Positions 27,319-36,562 of a DNA stretch of 64,000 nucleotides are shown piece after piece. The stretch spans positions 3,652,486 through 3,716,485 of the forward strand of contig NZ_CM001974.1 in NCBI RefSeq assembly GCF_000406105.1, in the 5' to 3' direction. The translations under genes and the position numbers were made by a program. This stretch comes from Dickeya chrysanthemi NCPPB 402. Lineage in GTDB: Bacteria; Pseudomonadota; Gammaproteobacteria; Enterobacterales; Enterobacteriaceae. Below the pieces are notes generated by a model. That model was not told the origin of the DNA and did no database searches. It was given only the letters and a program-made list of their open reading frames with translations. Every line of letters starts with the position of its first letter. Positions within the stretch are counted from its first letter, which is position 1.

Positions 27319-28407
27319 ATGAGTGAATTACGCTTACATCAAATCGCCAAACGCTACGGTCGTCAACCGGTGCTGCACGGCATCGACCTGCATATCCGAC
27401 AGGGCGAACTGGTGGTGTTCGTCGGCCCGTCCGGCTGCGGTAAATCAACGCTGCTGCGCACTATCGCCGGGCTGGAACAACAAGACAGCGGGCAGATCCT
27501 GCTGGGCGGCGAGGATATTTCGCGCCAGCCGCCGGGCCAACGGGAAATGGCGATGGTCTTCCAATCCTACGCGCTGTACCCGCACATGACCGTGGCGGAA
27601 AACATGGGCTTCGCGCTGAAGATGGCGGGAGAACGACGTCAGGTGATTGACGAAAAAGTGGCACAGGTGGCGGAGAGGCTACAACTGACGCCGTTGCTGC
27701 ACCGTAAACCCGGCGCACTTTCCGGCGGCCAGCGCCAGCGGGTGGCGATTGGCCGCGCCATCGTGCGTAAACCGCGCCTGTTTCTGTTCGACGAACCGCT
27801 GTCCAATCTGGACGCCAAACTGCGCACCCACACCCGGGTGCAGTTGAAGGCGCTGCATCAGCAACTGGCCGCCACCATGATTTACGTCACCCATGATCAG
27901 GTGGAGGCGATGACGCTGGCCGACCGCATCGTCGTGCTGCACGAAGGCCGCATCGCGCAGGTAGGAACGCCGGAAGAGCTGTACCACCAGCCTGCCACGA
28001 CCTTTGTCGCCGGGTTTATCGGCACGCCGGAAATGAACTTTTTTCCGCTGTCGCCCGGCCAAATGCCGTCGCCCAATCAAACACTGTCGCCGTGGCTGCA
28101 ACGGCTGGTACATGATGAGCGTGCCGTGACCCTCGGCATTCGCCCGGACGCCTTCGAGATTGCCGAGGGTACCCCAACCTTTCAGGTCGATCTGGTGGAA
28201 AATCTGGGCGCGCAGTATCACCTGCATGGTCACTTCATCCATGAACCCGGTATGAAACTGGTGGTGGAAAGCCGCACCCCGGCGCGCCTCGGTCAGGAGC
28301 TGGCGCTACAGGTCGTAGCGGAACACTGCCACTGGTTTGATGCCGACGGCCGGCGTTTACCGTCGTCGCCTCACGCCGGGCAACAGGAGCACAGGCATGG
28401 AGCTTGA
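27319..28407 (+). CDS. ABC transporter ATPase (UgpC/MsmK/MalK type)
   Basis: A 362-residue ATPase that powers the CUT1 importer. It shows Walker A GPSGCGKST, the signature LSGGQRQRVAIGRA, Walker B LFLFDEPLSNLDAKLR and the switch histidine in THDQ. The C-terminal 120 residues form the MalK-type OB regulatory domain, with FIGTPEMNFF and TLGIRPD motifs. Its last 11 bases overlap the metallo-hydrolase gene. Confidence 0.93.
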   Translation: MSELRLHQIAKRYGRQPVLHGIDLHIRQGELVVFVGPSGCGKSTLLRTIAGLEQQDSGQILLGGEDISRQPPGQREMAMVFQSYALYPHMTVAENMGFALKMAGERRQVIDEKVAQVAERLQLTPLLHRKPGALSGGQRQRVAIGRAIVRKPRLFLFDEPLSNLDAKLRTHTRVQLKALHQQLAATMIYVTHDQVEAMTLADRIVVLHEGRIAQVGTPEELYHQPATTFVAGFIGTPEMNFFPLSPGQMPSPNQTLSPWLQRLVHDERAVTLGIRPDAFEIAEGTPTFQVDLVENLGAQYHLHGHFIHEPGMKLVVESRTPARLGQELALQVVAEHCHWFDADGRRLPSSPHAGQQEHRHGA

Positions 28408-29164
28408 CATCCTCGGCAGCGGCGAAGCCTACGACAGCCAGCGGGTCAACGCCGCGATACAGGTCAGCGAAGGCGGATTCCAACTGCTGGTAGATTGCGG
28501 CCCGACGGTACCGCAGGCGCTGTGGCAGCGCCAGACCGCGCCGGACGACATTCACGCCATCTACATGACTCACGCCCACCCCGACCACGTACTCGGCCTG
28601 ACCACCTGGCTTAACTGGTGCGAATCCTGCGGGCGCACCGCGCCGCTGACCCTTATCGCGCCGCGTCAGCAACGGCCGCAGTTGCAGCGTCTGGCGGATT
28701 TCGCCTTCTGGCCCGCCGGTCGGCCGCTGTTTACCCTTGACTGGCAGGACAGCGAAAGCCTGAGCGAACTGGGGCCGTGGCGCTGCCAGACCGCACCGAC
28801 CCGCCACTCGGTGCCCAACCGTTCGCTGTATCTCAGTGGCGAACAGGGGTCGCTGTTCTATAGCGGCGACGGTCAGGTCACCACGGCCGGTGCCGCACTG
28901 CTGGCGCAGGCGGATCTGGCGCTGGTGGAATGTTTTTCACTGCAAGCCATGAACAACACCGGGCACGGTAACTGGCCGCAGGTACAGACGCTGGCGCGCA
29001 AACCGGGTGCGCGGCTGGGCCTGTACCACGTACAACAGTCGCAAAAAGCGGCGCTGCAACAGGTTATCGCGGCCTCGTCCGGCGTATTTCTGCCGGAACA
29101 GGGCGACCGGGCGCACTGCCGCAACGGTAGCTGGCACATCATCAAGGAAGCCGGACATGAATAA
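28397..29164 (+). CDS. Metallo-beta-lactamase-fold hydrolase (PhnP/RNase Z-like)
   Basis: The ATG at 28397 overlaps the ATPase gene. The 255-residue enzyme has the zinc motif THAHPDH (about residues 55-61), then RHSVPNRS, YSGDG and NTGHGNW, as in the RNase Z/PhnP group of phosphodiesterases. A cytoplasmic hydrolase in a CUT1 operon suggests it processes the imported compound, perhaps a cyclic or diesterified sugar phosphate; that is inference. Its end overlaps the LacI gene by 8 bases. Confidence 0.82.
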   Translation: MELDILGSGEAYDSQRVNAAIQVSEGGFQLLVDCGPTVPQALWQRQTAPDDIHAIYMTHAHPDHVLGLTTWLNWCESCGRTAPLTLIAPRQQRPQLQRLADFAFWPAGRPLFTLDWQDSESLSELGPWRCQTAPTRHSVPNRSLYLSGEQGSLFYSGDGQVTTAGAALLAQADLALVECFSLQAMNNTGHGNWPQVQTLARKPGARLGLYHVQQSQKAALQQVIAASSGVFLPEQGDRAHCRNGSWHIIKEAGHE

Positions 29165-30143
29165 AAAACGCATCACCTCGATTGATGTCGCTCGCTGCGC
29201 CGGTGTTTCGCCATCGGCAGTGTCGCGCACGTATTCTGCGCCGGGCAAGGTCAGCCAGGCGACCCGTGCAAGGGTGCTGGCGGCGGCGGATGCGCTGGGC
29301 TATCGTCCCAATGCGCTGGCGCGGGCGCTGGTCAATTCCGGGCGACACGGCTCCGGCATCGTGGCGGTGGTGATGGGCGAATTCGATAATCCGTTCCAGC
29401 CCTGGCTGTTTAATCTGCTGACGCAGGCGCTACAACAACACGGTCTGGTGCCGATGCTGGTCAGCGTCACCGAACAGTGCGATATCCGCGCCCGGTTGCA
29501 GCAAGCGCTGTCATGGCAGGTGGAAGCGGCGATCATTTCTGCCGGTAGCCTGTCGCGGGAAACCACCGAGCGCTGTCTGGAGCTGTCGCTGCCGATGGTG
29601 TTGATGGGCCGGGAAGACCAGCGGGAAACCGTTACCGCGGTGCTGTCCGATAACCGGCTGGCCGGCGAACTGGCGGCCGACCATCTGATTTCGCTGGGGC
29701 TGACCCGGCTGGCCTATATCGCCGGTCGTCAGGATGGGCAGGCTTCGCTGGAACGGCTGGCGGGTTTTCGTCAGCGTCTGGTCAGCCGTGGTCGGCCGGA
29801 ACCGATGGTAGCCGATAACCCGGATTACGCTTACCACAGCGGCTACCGTGCTATGTGCCGCCTGCTGCAACGGCACCCGACGGTGGAAGGCGTATTCTGC
29901 GCCTGCGACGCGTTAGCCTTCGGCGCGCTGGATGCGCTCAGGCTAAACGGCGGCCCGGCCTGCACGGTGGTGGGATGCGATGATACACCGCAAGCTGCCT
30001 GGGAAGGCTACCGGTTAACCACGGTACGCCAACCGGTGGAGCAACTGGTGGCACAGGTGATAAGCCATCTGCAACGGGTGCTGAGCGGCGAAGCGCAACG
30101 CGGGGAAACCGTTCGTATTCAACCAACGCTTACCGTCCGTTAG
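29157..30143 (+). CDS. LacI-family transcriptional repressor
   Basis: The frame is open from 29007, but the helix-turn-helix begins at the ATG at 29157 (KKRITSIDVARCAGVSPSAVSRTYSAPGKVS). A LacI hinge (ALGYRPNALARAL) and a periplasmic-binding-like effector domain follow (328 residues). It is the last gene of the operon with 8 bases of overlap, so it most likely represses the transporter and hydrolase genes until the imported ligand binds. The effector is unknown. Confidence 0.9.
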   Translation: MNKKRITSIDVARCAGVSPSAVSRTYSAPGKVSQATRARVLAAADALGYRPNALARALVNSGRHGSGIVAVVMGEFDNPFQPWLFNLLTQALQQHGLVPMLVSVTEQCDIRARLQQALSWQVEAAIISAGSLSRETTERCLELSLPMVLMGREDQRETVTAVLSDNRLAGELAADHLISLGLTRLAYIAGRQDGQASLERLAGFRQRLVSRGRPEPMVADNPDYAYHSGYRAMCRLLQRHPTVEGVFCACDALAFGALDALRLNGGPACTVVGCDDTPQAAWEGYRLTTVRQPVEQLVAQVISHLQRVLSGEAQRGETVRIQPTLTVR

Positions 30144-30148
30144 ACTCG

Positions 30149-30182
30149 CGGTTATCGGGCACGCATCGTCGCCCGAGAACCG
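30149..30182. terminator. Bidirectional hairpin between LacI and LysR genes
   Basis: cggttatcgggc and gcccgagaaccg arms with one bulge enclose a 10-base loop. It stands between convergent genes; a short T-rich stretch follows on the plus strand. Confidence 0.6.
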
Positions 30183-30202
30183 TGCTCCTTTTCCATCAGC
30201 CA

Positions 30203-31105
30203 TTATTCACGCCGTATCGGATGATTGTGTTCCATAAAATCCAGAAAACGGCGCACCATCGGAATGCTGGCGCTGCGTTTAAGGTAGCTTACGGCAAAGG
30301 TACGGGTGATCGGCGTAGCGACCGGACGAATGGCGATATCGTACCCCTTCAGGCTGTTTGCCACCGAGGTGCACAGAAACACCACCCCACCGTGATGCAT
30401 CACCAAATCCATAATGATGTCGAGATTGCTGCACTCGCGAAAGCAGGTATCCGCCAGCCCGGCACGGCTGAACGCCGCCGACACCGCCGCATGTTCGCCG
30501 GTGCCTTTCTGCGGCACAATCGGCCGCTCCAGCGCCAATTGCTCCAGCGTCAGGCTGGGGTGCTCCGCCAGCGGATGGCCGGCCGCCATCACCGCCACCA
30601 GATTGTCATCCTGGAAAATGGTGTGATTAAACAGCGGATCCTGCAAATAATCATCAAACGGCGTAGAGAGCGACACGTGAATCTCGGCGTTTCGAACCTT
30701 TTCCAACAGGTCGCTGCTCACGCCATCAATAAAAGACAACTCGATATTCGGGTGCTGTTTCTGAAATAGCGTAAACACATCGTAGTATGTCAACCGGTTG
30801 AAGATAGGAATCACCCCGACCATCAGGGCGCCATCCTGACTTTCTTCGTACGATTGCACAAATTGTTCTACATCATAATACTCGCGAATCAACGGCTTGA
30901 TTTTTTCGTCAAACGCCTCGCCGAATGGCGTTAACGCAAATTGCCGGGTGGTGCGATTAATCAGTTTTCGTTCCAGCTCCTGCTCCAGTCGGGATATTTC
31001 CTGAGAAAGAAAAGCCTGTGAGATATTGAGTGATTTAGCCGCACGGGTAAAACTCCCTTTCCGTACCAGCTCATGGTAATAGAGTGCTCGTTTTATACTT
31101 ATCAT
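30203..31105 (-). CDS. LysR-type transcriptional regulator
   Basis: A 300-residue regulator with an N-terminal winged helix (YYHELVRKGSFTRAAKSLNISQAFLSQEISRLE) and a two-lobed effector-binding domain. It is transcribed divergently from the exported esterase gene, with a 191-bp AT-rich gap, the classical layout for LysR control of a neighbour. The inducer is unknown. It resembles the CynR/nitrogen-control subgroup only generally. Confidence 0.88.
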   Translation of the reverse strand: MISIKRALYYHELVRKGSFTRAAKSLNISQAFLSQEISRLEQELERKLINRTTRQFALTPFGEAFDEKIKPLIREYYDVEQFVQSYEESQDGALMVGVIPIFNRLTYYDVFTLFQKQHPNIELSFIDGVSSDLLEKVRNAEIHVSLSTPFDDYLQDPLFNHTIFQDDNLVAVMAAGHPLAEHPSLTLEQLALERPIVPQKGTGEHAAVSAAFSRAGLADTCFRECSNLDIIMDLVMHHGGVVFLCTSVANSLKGYDIAIRPVATPITRTFAVSYLKRSASIPMVRRFLDFMEHNHPIRRE

Positions 31106-31296
31106 GATTATATTTATTTATAACCTTACCGAATACTAATTATATTAACTTGCAAAAATACTAATGTGAGATTAAGCACATTTGCATTAATCCCAGCTAT
31201 GATAGCCTGCATGATGACTTTTCCTGCGTTCGTCTACCTACTTGCATATTGATTCAAAAAACAATTCTTGGATAATAATTTTTTAAGGAATAATTC

Positions 31297-32271
31297 ATGC
31301 GTACCCCGCCACTCAAGATGATACTGTTATCTTCCGTTATGATCGCCGGAGCCGCTCAGGTTACCAGTACGATGGCAGCAGACAACATCCATGAACTGAC
31401 CCTGACCCCGCGCCAGCCGTCGGTTAAACTGATTTCCGACGTGGTTTACGCCCAGGTGCCGATTCGTGGCTACCCCAACGTCGCGTTGAAGATGGATATC
31501 CTGCAGCCGGAAGCCAAATCACCACAGCCCGCCGTGCTGTTTATTACCGGCGGCGGCTTCGTTAACGCCAATAAAGACAACTACATCCAGCAACGGCTGA
31601 AACTGGCGGAAGCCGGCTACGTGGTCGCCAGCATGGAATACCGCGTCGCACCCACCGTGCTATTCCCGGCACCGCTGGAAGACGTGAAATCCGCCATTCG
31701 CTATCTGCGCGCCAACGCCGGTAAATTCGGCATCGATGCCGGTCATGTGGCGGTGTTCGGCGCTTCCGCCGGCGGCTATCTGGCGGCATTCGCCGGCACG
31801 ACCAGCGGCAACAAGCAATTTGACCGTGGCGAACACCTCGATCAAAGCAGCCAGGTTCAAGCGGTGATCGACTTCTACGGCCTGTCGGACCTGACCCGCG
31901 TCGGCGAAGGCTTCCCGGACGAGGTAGTGCAGAAACACACCTCGCCGTCCGCCACCGAAGCGATTTGGGTCAACGGCACCGCGGTATTCAACGAGGGCGG
32001 CCCGATTACCCGCTTCCCGGAGAAAGCCGCCGCCGCCAACCCCATCAACTATATCAGCAAGAACACGCCGCCCTTTTTAATCATGCACGGCAGCGCCGAT
32101 ACGCTGGTTTCCCCGCGTCAAACCGAAATCCTGCACCGGGCGCTGGTAGCCCAAGGTATTAACAGCACCTATTACGTGGTGAAAGGTGCGGAGCATGGCG
32201 GCGTTTACTGGATGCAACCGGAAATCATGCAGAAAGTGATTCAGTTTCTGGACCGTCAGTTGAAGCCATAA
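31297..32271 (+). CDS. Exported alpha/beta-hydrolase (esterase)
   Basis: A 324-residue periplasmic or secreted hydrolase. A Sec signal peptide ends near STMAADN (residue 28). The oxyanion motif TGGGFVN (84-90), nucleophile Ser158 in GASAGG, Asp268 in HGSADTL and His300 in GAEHGG form a full catalytic triad of the BD-FAE/hormone-sensitive-lipase-like group. Such enzymes deacetylate or de-feruloylate plant polysaccharides or act on small esters. Dickeya has a pectin acetylesterase (PaeX) of similar size, but I cannot show this is it. A divergent LysR gene probably controls it. Confidence 0.82.
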   Translation: MRTPPLKMILLSSVMIAGAAQVTSTMAADNIHELTLTPRQPSVKLISDVVYAQVPIRGYPNVALKMDILQPEAKSPQPAVLFITGGGFVNANKDNYIQQRLKLAEAGYVVASMEYRVAPTVLFPAPLEDVKSAIRYLRANAGKFGIDAGHVAVFGASAGGYLAAFAGTTSGNKQFDRGEHLDQSSQVQAVIDFYGLSDLTRVGEGFPDEVVQKHTSPSATEAIWVNGTAVFNEGGPITRFPEKAAAANPINYISKNTPPFLIMHGSADTLVSPRQTEILHRALVAQGINSTYYVVKGAEHGGVYWMQPEIMQKVIQFLDRQLKP

Positions 32272-32328
32272 CCGGCTGATCGTCATTAATGGCTGATAGT
32301 CATTAATCAGTTGATCGCCATTTCGCTG

Positions 32329-32355
32329 AAACGCCTCGTTAGAGGCGTTTTTTTA
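32329..32355 (+). terminator. Rho-independent terminator of the esterase gene
   Basis: aaacgcctc and gaggcgttt arms with a short loop followed by a T-run. Confidence 0.9.
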
Positions 32356-32373
32356 TTCTTCGCTTTTTATGTA

Positions 32374-32500
32374 TATACACAAAATAATTCGAGTTGCAGG
32401 AAGGCGGCAAGTGAGTGAATCCCGATGAGCTTACTCAGGTAAGTGATTCGGGTGAACGAACGCAGCCAACGCACCTGCAACTTGAAGTATGACGGGTATA
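32374..32500. repeat. Palindromic intergenic repeat, tandem copy 1 (127 bp)
   Basis: It has the same tips as the elements at 194 and 22167. Its right tip shares two bases with the left tip of the next copy (gggtatataccc). Confidence 0.9.
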
Positions 32501-32625
32501 TACCCTAAATAATTCGAGTTGCAGTAAGGCGGCAATCGAGCGAATCCCCAGGAGCTTACACAAGTAAGTGACTGGGGTGAGTGAGGGCAGCCAACGCACC
32601 TGTAACTTGAAGTATGAAGGGTATA
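32499..32625. repeat. Palindromic intergenic repeat, tandem copy 2 (127 bp)
   Basis: Head-to-tail second copy, more diverged in its centre (agcttacacaagtaagtg in place of agcttactcaggtaagtg). Confidence 0.9.
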
Positions 32626-33075
32626 GACAAAAATAACGTACCGCGCGATTGAACTATTGCGCCACATCATTTTTATTCATTTTGGCCAGAAAAGGGTTTT
32701 ATTATACAAATCAAAAAGACATATTAACAACAAAAACAAACAACAAAAATAACATTAATAATAAAACTCACGACAATAATAACATTATTTTGGCCAGTTA
32801 TCGTATTTTGCAATTATTTTTATCCGGATATACAAAAAGTTAAATGTGAAGCGCGCCACATATCCCGTCTGGTGCGCGTGTTCCAATTATTCCCATCAAG
32901 ATATTTTATTTTCCGACACGCGTTATTTTCAAACACCTCTTATTTTTAATATATGAGAATTGTTGTTATTCACTGTGCGCACTCATGACGGGTGAATAAG
33001 AAAATAAAAAGAGATTTATTGCAGAGCAGAGAGTCGTTGCTGCAAACCGATATTCGATTTCTGAAAGGTTATTTT
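32626..33075. other. AT-rich intergenic region before the FeS-NrfD operon
   Basis: About 450 bp, very AT-rich between 32660 and 32850, with low-complexity aac/aat runs. It probably contains the operon promoter. I looked for an FNR-type TTGAT-N4-ATCAA and saw only the half-site ccatcaaga near 32894. A 64-codon low-complexity frame at 32649 is not a credible gene. Confidence 0.5.
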
Positions 33076-33774
33076 ATGGAAAATTACACCCGACGCCGTT
33101 TTATTGCCATTATGGGCAGTGCGCTGGCCGTTTCCGGCAGTGGTTTGCCGGCCGCCGCGCAGGAAACCACGGCGCCTTCCGTCGGCCCGCGCCCCGTCAA
33201 ATACGGCATACTGCACAACGAGCTGCGCTGCATCGGCTGCAAAGCCTGTATGACCGCCTGCCGTAAAACCAACCAGGTGCCGGAGGGCGTCACCCGGCTG
33301 GATATCATACAAACCGTCGATATCCCCGCCACCGACACCAGTAAACCCGTCAAACAGTTCTTTCGTCAGTCTTGTCAGCACTGCGATAACCCGCCCTGTG
33401 TGTCCGTTTGCCCGACCGGCGCGTCGTTCAAAGACGCACTGACCGGCATTGTCGACGTCAACGACAAACGCTGCGTCGGCTGCCGCTACTGCATCGCCGC
33501 CTGCCCGTACCACGTACGCTTTATCAACCCGGTAACCAATACCGCGGATAAGTGCAATTTTTGTCGGGAAACCAATCTGGCGGCCGGCAAAAGACCGGCT
33601 TGCGTCGAGATCTGCCCGACCAAGGCGCTGGTATTCGGCGACCTCAACGATCCGGACAGCGATATCTCGAAAATGATCAAAAGCAATCCTATCTACCGCA
33701 GCAAAGTCTACCTGGGCACCGGCCCCAACCTTTACCGCATACCGGGTAAATACGGAGAGAGCGATCATGCATGA
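33076..33774 (+). CDS. NrfC/DmsB-like four-cluster ferredoxin subunit with Tat signal
   Basis: The ATG at 33076 is chosen because it starts a twin-arginine signal (YTRRRFIAIMGSALAVSG) with cleavage near AAAQE; the frame extends 28 codons upstream without reason. The 232-residue protein binds four 4Fe-4S clusters: CIGCKACMTAC, CQHCDNPPCVSVCP, CVGCRYCIAACP, and CNFC with a later CVEICP. NrfC-type subunits pass electrons between a quinol-oxidising NrfD protein and a periplasmic reductase. It overlaps nrfD-like by 8 bases and leads a five-gene operon without a molybdoenzyme. Confidence 0.9.
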   Translation: MENYTRRRFIAIMGSALAVSGSGLPAAAQETTAPSVGPRPVKYGILHNELRCIGCKACMTACRKTNQVPEGVTRLDIIQTVDIPATDTSKPVKQFFRQSCQHCDNPPCVSVCPTGASFKDALTGIVDVNDKRCVGCRYCIAACPYHVRFINPVTNTADKCNFCRETNLAAGKRPACVEICPTKALVFGDLNDPDSDISKMIKSNPIYRSKVYLGTGPNLYRIPGKYGESDHA

Positions 33775-34723
33775 TGCCTTTCATTTTCATTCGCTGGTGT
33801 GGGACTGGCCGATCGCCGTTTACCTGCTGTTGGTGGGGATCTCATCCGGGATGATGGTGTTGACGTTGCTGTTTCGCCGCTACCTGCCTGCGGAAAATCA
33901 ACACGCCAACCCGTTGATTACCGCCACGGCGATCGTCGCGCCGCTGTCGGTGGTAGTCGGGCTGGTTATCCTGATTTTCCACCTCGCCCGCCCCATCACC
34001 TTCTGGTATTTGATGATTTTCTATAATCCCCATTCCATCATGTCGCTGGGGGTAATGCTGTTTCAGGTGTACATGCTGGTGATGTTCCTGTGGCTTGCCA
34101 GCCTGTATCGCCAACCGCTGCTGGCCTGGAGCGAACACCGGTTGCCGGCAGCATTGCACGCGTTGCTAAACCGGGTGGTCGCCCTGGTCACCCGCGGCAT
34201 ACGTCCGGTGGAAAATGTGCTGCTGGTGCTGGCGTTGCTGCTCGGCTGCTACACCGGCTTTTTGCTCTCGGCGTTGAAATCGTTCCCGTTGCTGAATAAC
34301 CCGGTGTTGCCGGTGCTGTTTCTGGTGTCCGGCGTCACGTCCGGCATCGCGGTGTTGATGATGGTCGGCACCTCGGCGCGTAGCCGACGTGATTGCCCGC
34401 AGACTCTGCACCTGTTGCACCACCTGGAAAAACCGGTCGCCTTGATCGAGCTGTTCCTGCTGTTTGCTTTCTTCATCGGCCTGATGCTGGGCGGCGGCCA
34501 GAAAGCGGTGGCGGCGCAGGTTGCGCTGAGCGGATTCTGGGGTGGTGTATTCTGGATCGGTATTATCGGCCTCGGCATGCTGGCGCCGCTGGCGGCGGGC
34601 AGCCTGCCTGCAATGCAACGCCGTATCACCGCCCTGCCGCGCATCGCCGCCGGCCTGACGCTGCTGGGCGTGTTCCTGCTGCGGTTGTTCGTGCTGTATG
34701 CCGGCCAGATGACGGTAGCCTGA
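33767..34723 (+). CDS. NrfD/PsrC-like quinol-oxidising membrane subunit
   Basis: A 318-residue integral membrane protein with eight helices (first at SLVWDWPIAVYLLLVGISSGMM), the layout of NrfD/PsrC, which exchanges electrons with quinone without heme. It overlaps the FeS subunit gene and should anchor it on the periplasmic side. With the FMN and FAD proteins downstream it would feed quinol electrons to a periplasmic reductase. Confidence 0.88.
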   Translation: MHDAFHFHSLVWDWPIAVYLLLVGISSGMMVLTLLFRRYLPAENQHANPLITATAIVAPLSVVVGLVILIFHLARPITFWYLMIFYNPHSIMSLGVMLFQVYMLVMFLWLASLYRQPLLAWSEHRLPAALHALLNRVVALVTRGIRPVENVLLVLALLLGCYTGFLLSALKSFPLLNNPVLPVLFLVSGVTSGIAVLMMVGTSARSRRDCPQTLHLLHHLEKPVALIELFLLFAFFIGLMLGGGQKAVAAQVALSGFWGGVFWIGIIGLGMLAPLAAGSLPAMQRRITALPRIAAGLTLLGVFLLRLFVLYAGQMTVA

Positions 34724-34725
34724 CC

Positions 34726-36099
34726 ATGACCGGCCCACGCGCACTCTTCTGGCTGGCTTCGGTGGCGTTCTTCATGCAAGCGCTGGACACCACCATGCTG
34801 TACGTCGCCGTACCGGCGATAGCACGCTCGTTACACCAGCCGGTCCTGCGTATGGAGCCGATCGTCATGGCGTATGTCATCACCGTCGTGGCCTTTACCC
34901 CCATCAACAGTTGGCTGAGCCAGCATCTGGGAGAGCGCCGCACTTGTCTCGCCGCCCTGACTGTCTTCACCGGCGGCGCGCTGCTGTGCTTCCATGCCGA
35001 CACCGCGTTTCAACTGGGTTTGGGCCGTTTTATTCAGGGCGCCGGCGGCGCGTTGCTGCTGCCGGTGATTCGCACGCAAGTTCTGCGATACACCCCCGCC
35101 GACACCCGGCTGTCGTTCCTCAACCGTATGACCTTGCTCGGCATGTTCGGCACGCTGACCGGGCCGCTGCTGGGTAGCCTGCTGACCGACGGATTATCCT
35201 GGCGCGCCATTTTTATCGCGCCGGTTCCGCTGGCGCTGCTGTGCCTGTGGCTGGCGTGGCGCATCCTGCCGGCGGATACCCACGCCAGTCGCTGCCGGGT
35301 TTCGATGGGCAACCTGCTGCCGCTGGTCGGCATTCTGCTCACGGTCACCCTGCTGCTGGCGGCGGCGCCGCGCCATTTGTTGTCGCTGCCGGTCATGGTG
35401 CTGCTGGGTCTGGCCGGCATCCTGTGCACCTTGTGCTACCTGCGTAGCGATCCGCCGGGGCGTGAAGCGTTGCTGCCGGTTTCGCTGTTCGGCATTCGTT
35501 CCTTTTATGTCGGCGTCTGGGGCGGCGTGCTGACCCGGTTACTGCTGGCTTCGCTGCCGGTGGTGATGTCGCTGGTAATCCAGACGTCGCTGGGCCTGCC
35601 GCCCGCGACCGCCGGGCTGATCATGCTGATGTTTTCGGCTGGCGCGCTGCTGGCCAAACTGATGTTCGAACCGCTGATTCGCTGGCTGGGTTACCGTAAC
35701 GTGCTGATGTACGGCACGTTGCTGGCCTCCGCACTGGTCCTGCTGCTGGGTCTGGCCATCCAGCACCGCTTACTGCCGGTGATTGGCCTCTGCGCCGTCG
35801 CTATTGGCCTGATGACCGCGTTGTTGCACTCGGCGGAAAGCACGCTGGCCTGTTGCCACCTGAACAGCGACACCTACAACAGCGGCAATAACATCATGAT
35901 TCTCAGCCAGTTGATTGCCGTCATGCTCAGCATGGCGCTGACTTTCCCGGCGCTACGCCTGTTTTCTCAATGGGAACCGCTGCTGAACATCAACCACTTT
36001 AGCCTGCTGCTGTTACTGCTCGGAACCGGATTACCGCTGAGTTGCCTGTTGTTTCGCCACCTCAGCCATGAAGAAGGGAAAACGTTGCTGGCGCGCTAG
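34726..36099 (+). CDS. MFS transporter (MdtD/DHA2-like)
   Basis: The start at 34726, two bases after the nrfD-like stop, lies inside a longer frame. The 457-residue protein has about 14 helices; ALDTTMLYVAVPAIARSL in helix 1 and GAGGALLLPVIRTQVL in helix 4-5 are typical of drug:H+ antiporters of the DHA2 group. Its place between electron-transfer genes suggests it moves the substrate or product of the reductase, but this is inference. It could also be an unrelated efflux gene. Confidence 0.8.
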   Translation: MTGPRALFWLASVAFFMQALDTTMLYVAVPAIARSLHQPVLRMEPIVMAYVITVVAFTPINSWLSQHLGERRTCLAALTVFTGGALLCFHADTAFQLGLGRFIQGAGGALLLPVIRTQVLRYTPADTRLSFLNRMTLLGMFGTLTGPLLGSLLTDGLSWRAIFIAPVPLALLCLWLAWRILPADTHASRCRVSMGNLLPLVGILLTVTLLLAAAPRHLLSLPVMVLLGLAGILCTLCYLRSDPPGREALLPVSLFGIRSFYVGVWGGVLTRLLLASLPVVMSLVIQTSLGLPPATAGLIMLMFSAGALLAKLMFEPLIRWLGYRNVLMYGTLLASALVLLLGLAIQHRLLPVIGLCAVAIGLMTALLHSAESTLACCHLNSDTYNSGNNIMILSQLIAVMLSMALTFPALRLFSQWEPLLNINHFSLLLLLLGTGLPLSCLLFRHLSHEEGKTLLAR

Positions 36100-36155
36100 C
36101 CTGCTGCGGGTTCCTGTTTATTGATGATGTCAACCAAACAGAGTGAATGCACGTT

Positions 36156-36500
36156 ATGAAGAAAAGTTCCATCAAATTATTGGGTTGCCTGTTGCTGATC
36201 GCCGGGGCGGCCGTCGCCGAAGACCAGTTTAAAGCCGGAACCTACTCTGCGACCGGACAAGGCATCGGCGGTGACGTGACGGTCACTCTGGATATCGATG
36301 CCAAAGGCGTGGTGCAAAAAGCCACTATCGATGCACCGAACGAAACCCCGGAAGTCGGCGGGGAAGCGGCCAAAGAACTGGAGAAAACCATGACGGAGAA
36401 AAAGACCATCAGCGTCGATGGCGTCTCCGGCGCCACCATGACCAGCGGCGCGGTGCATGAGGCCTCACAGGCGGCCTACGCCAAAGCCAAAGCGAACTGA
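36156..36500 (+). CDS. Periplasmic covalent-FMN carrier protein (FMN_bind domain)
   Basis: From the ATG at 36156 (36147 is also possible) the 114-residue protein has a signal peptide (KKSSIKLLGCLLLIAGAAVA) and a single FMN-binding domain (PF04205). The flavinylation motif DGVSGAT contains the threonine (residue 94) to which ApbE attaches FMN. Similar domains occur in RnfG/NqrC and at the N-terminus of urocanate and fumarate reductases. Here it is a free-standing carrier that would pass electrons from the FeS-NrfD pair to the FAD protein next door. No apbE lies in the window. Confidence 0.9.
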   Translation: MKKSSIKLLGCLLLIAGAAVAEDQFKAGTYSATGQGIGGDVTVTLDIDAKGVVQKATIDAPNETPEVGGEAAKELEKTMTEKKTISVDGVSGATMTSGAVHEASQAAYAKAKAN

Positions 36501-36562
36501 ATACCGGACGACGCGCCGAACACCGACGCGTCATTCCACGCGTAAAATAAAAGGAAAATAAT

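Noticed and set aside
31297..32271. Pectin acetylesterase PaeX
   Set aside because: Length and signal peptide fit, but paeX neighbours such as kdgM are absent and I see no specific motif to separate it from other exported esterases.
32649..32843. 64-codon Asn/Lys-rich frame
   Set aside because: Low-complexity translation of AT-rich intergenic DNA without a ribosome site.
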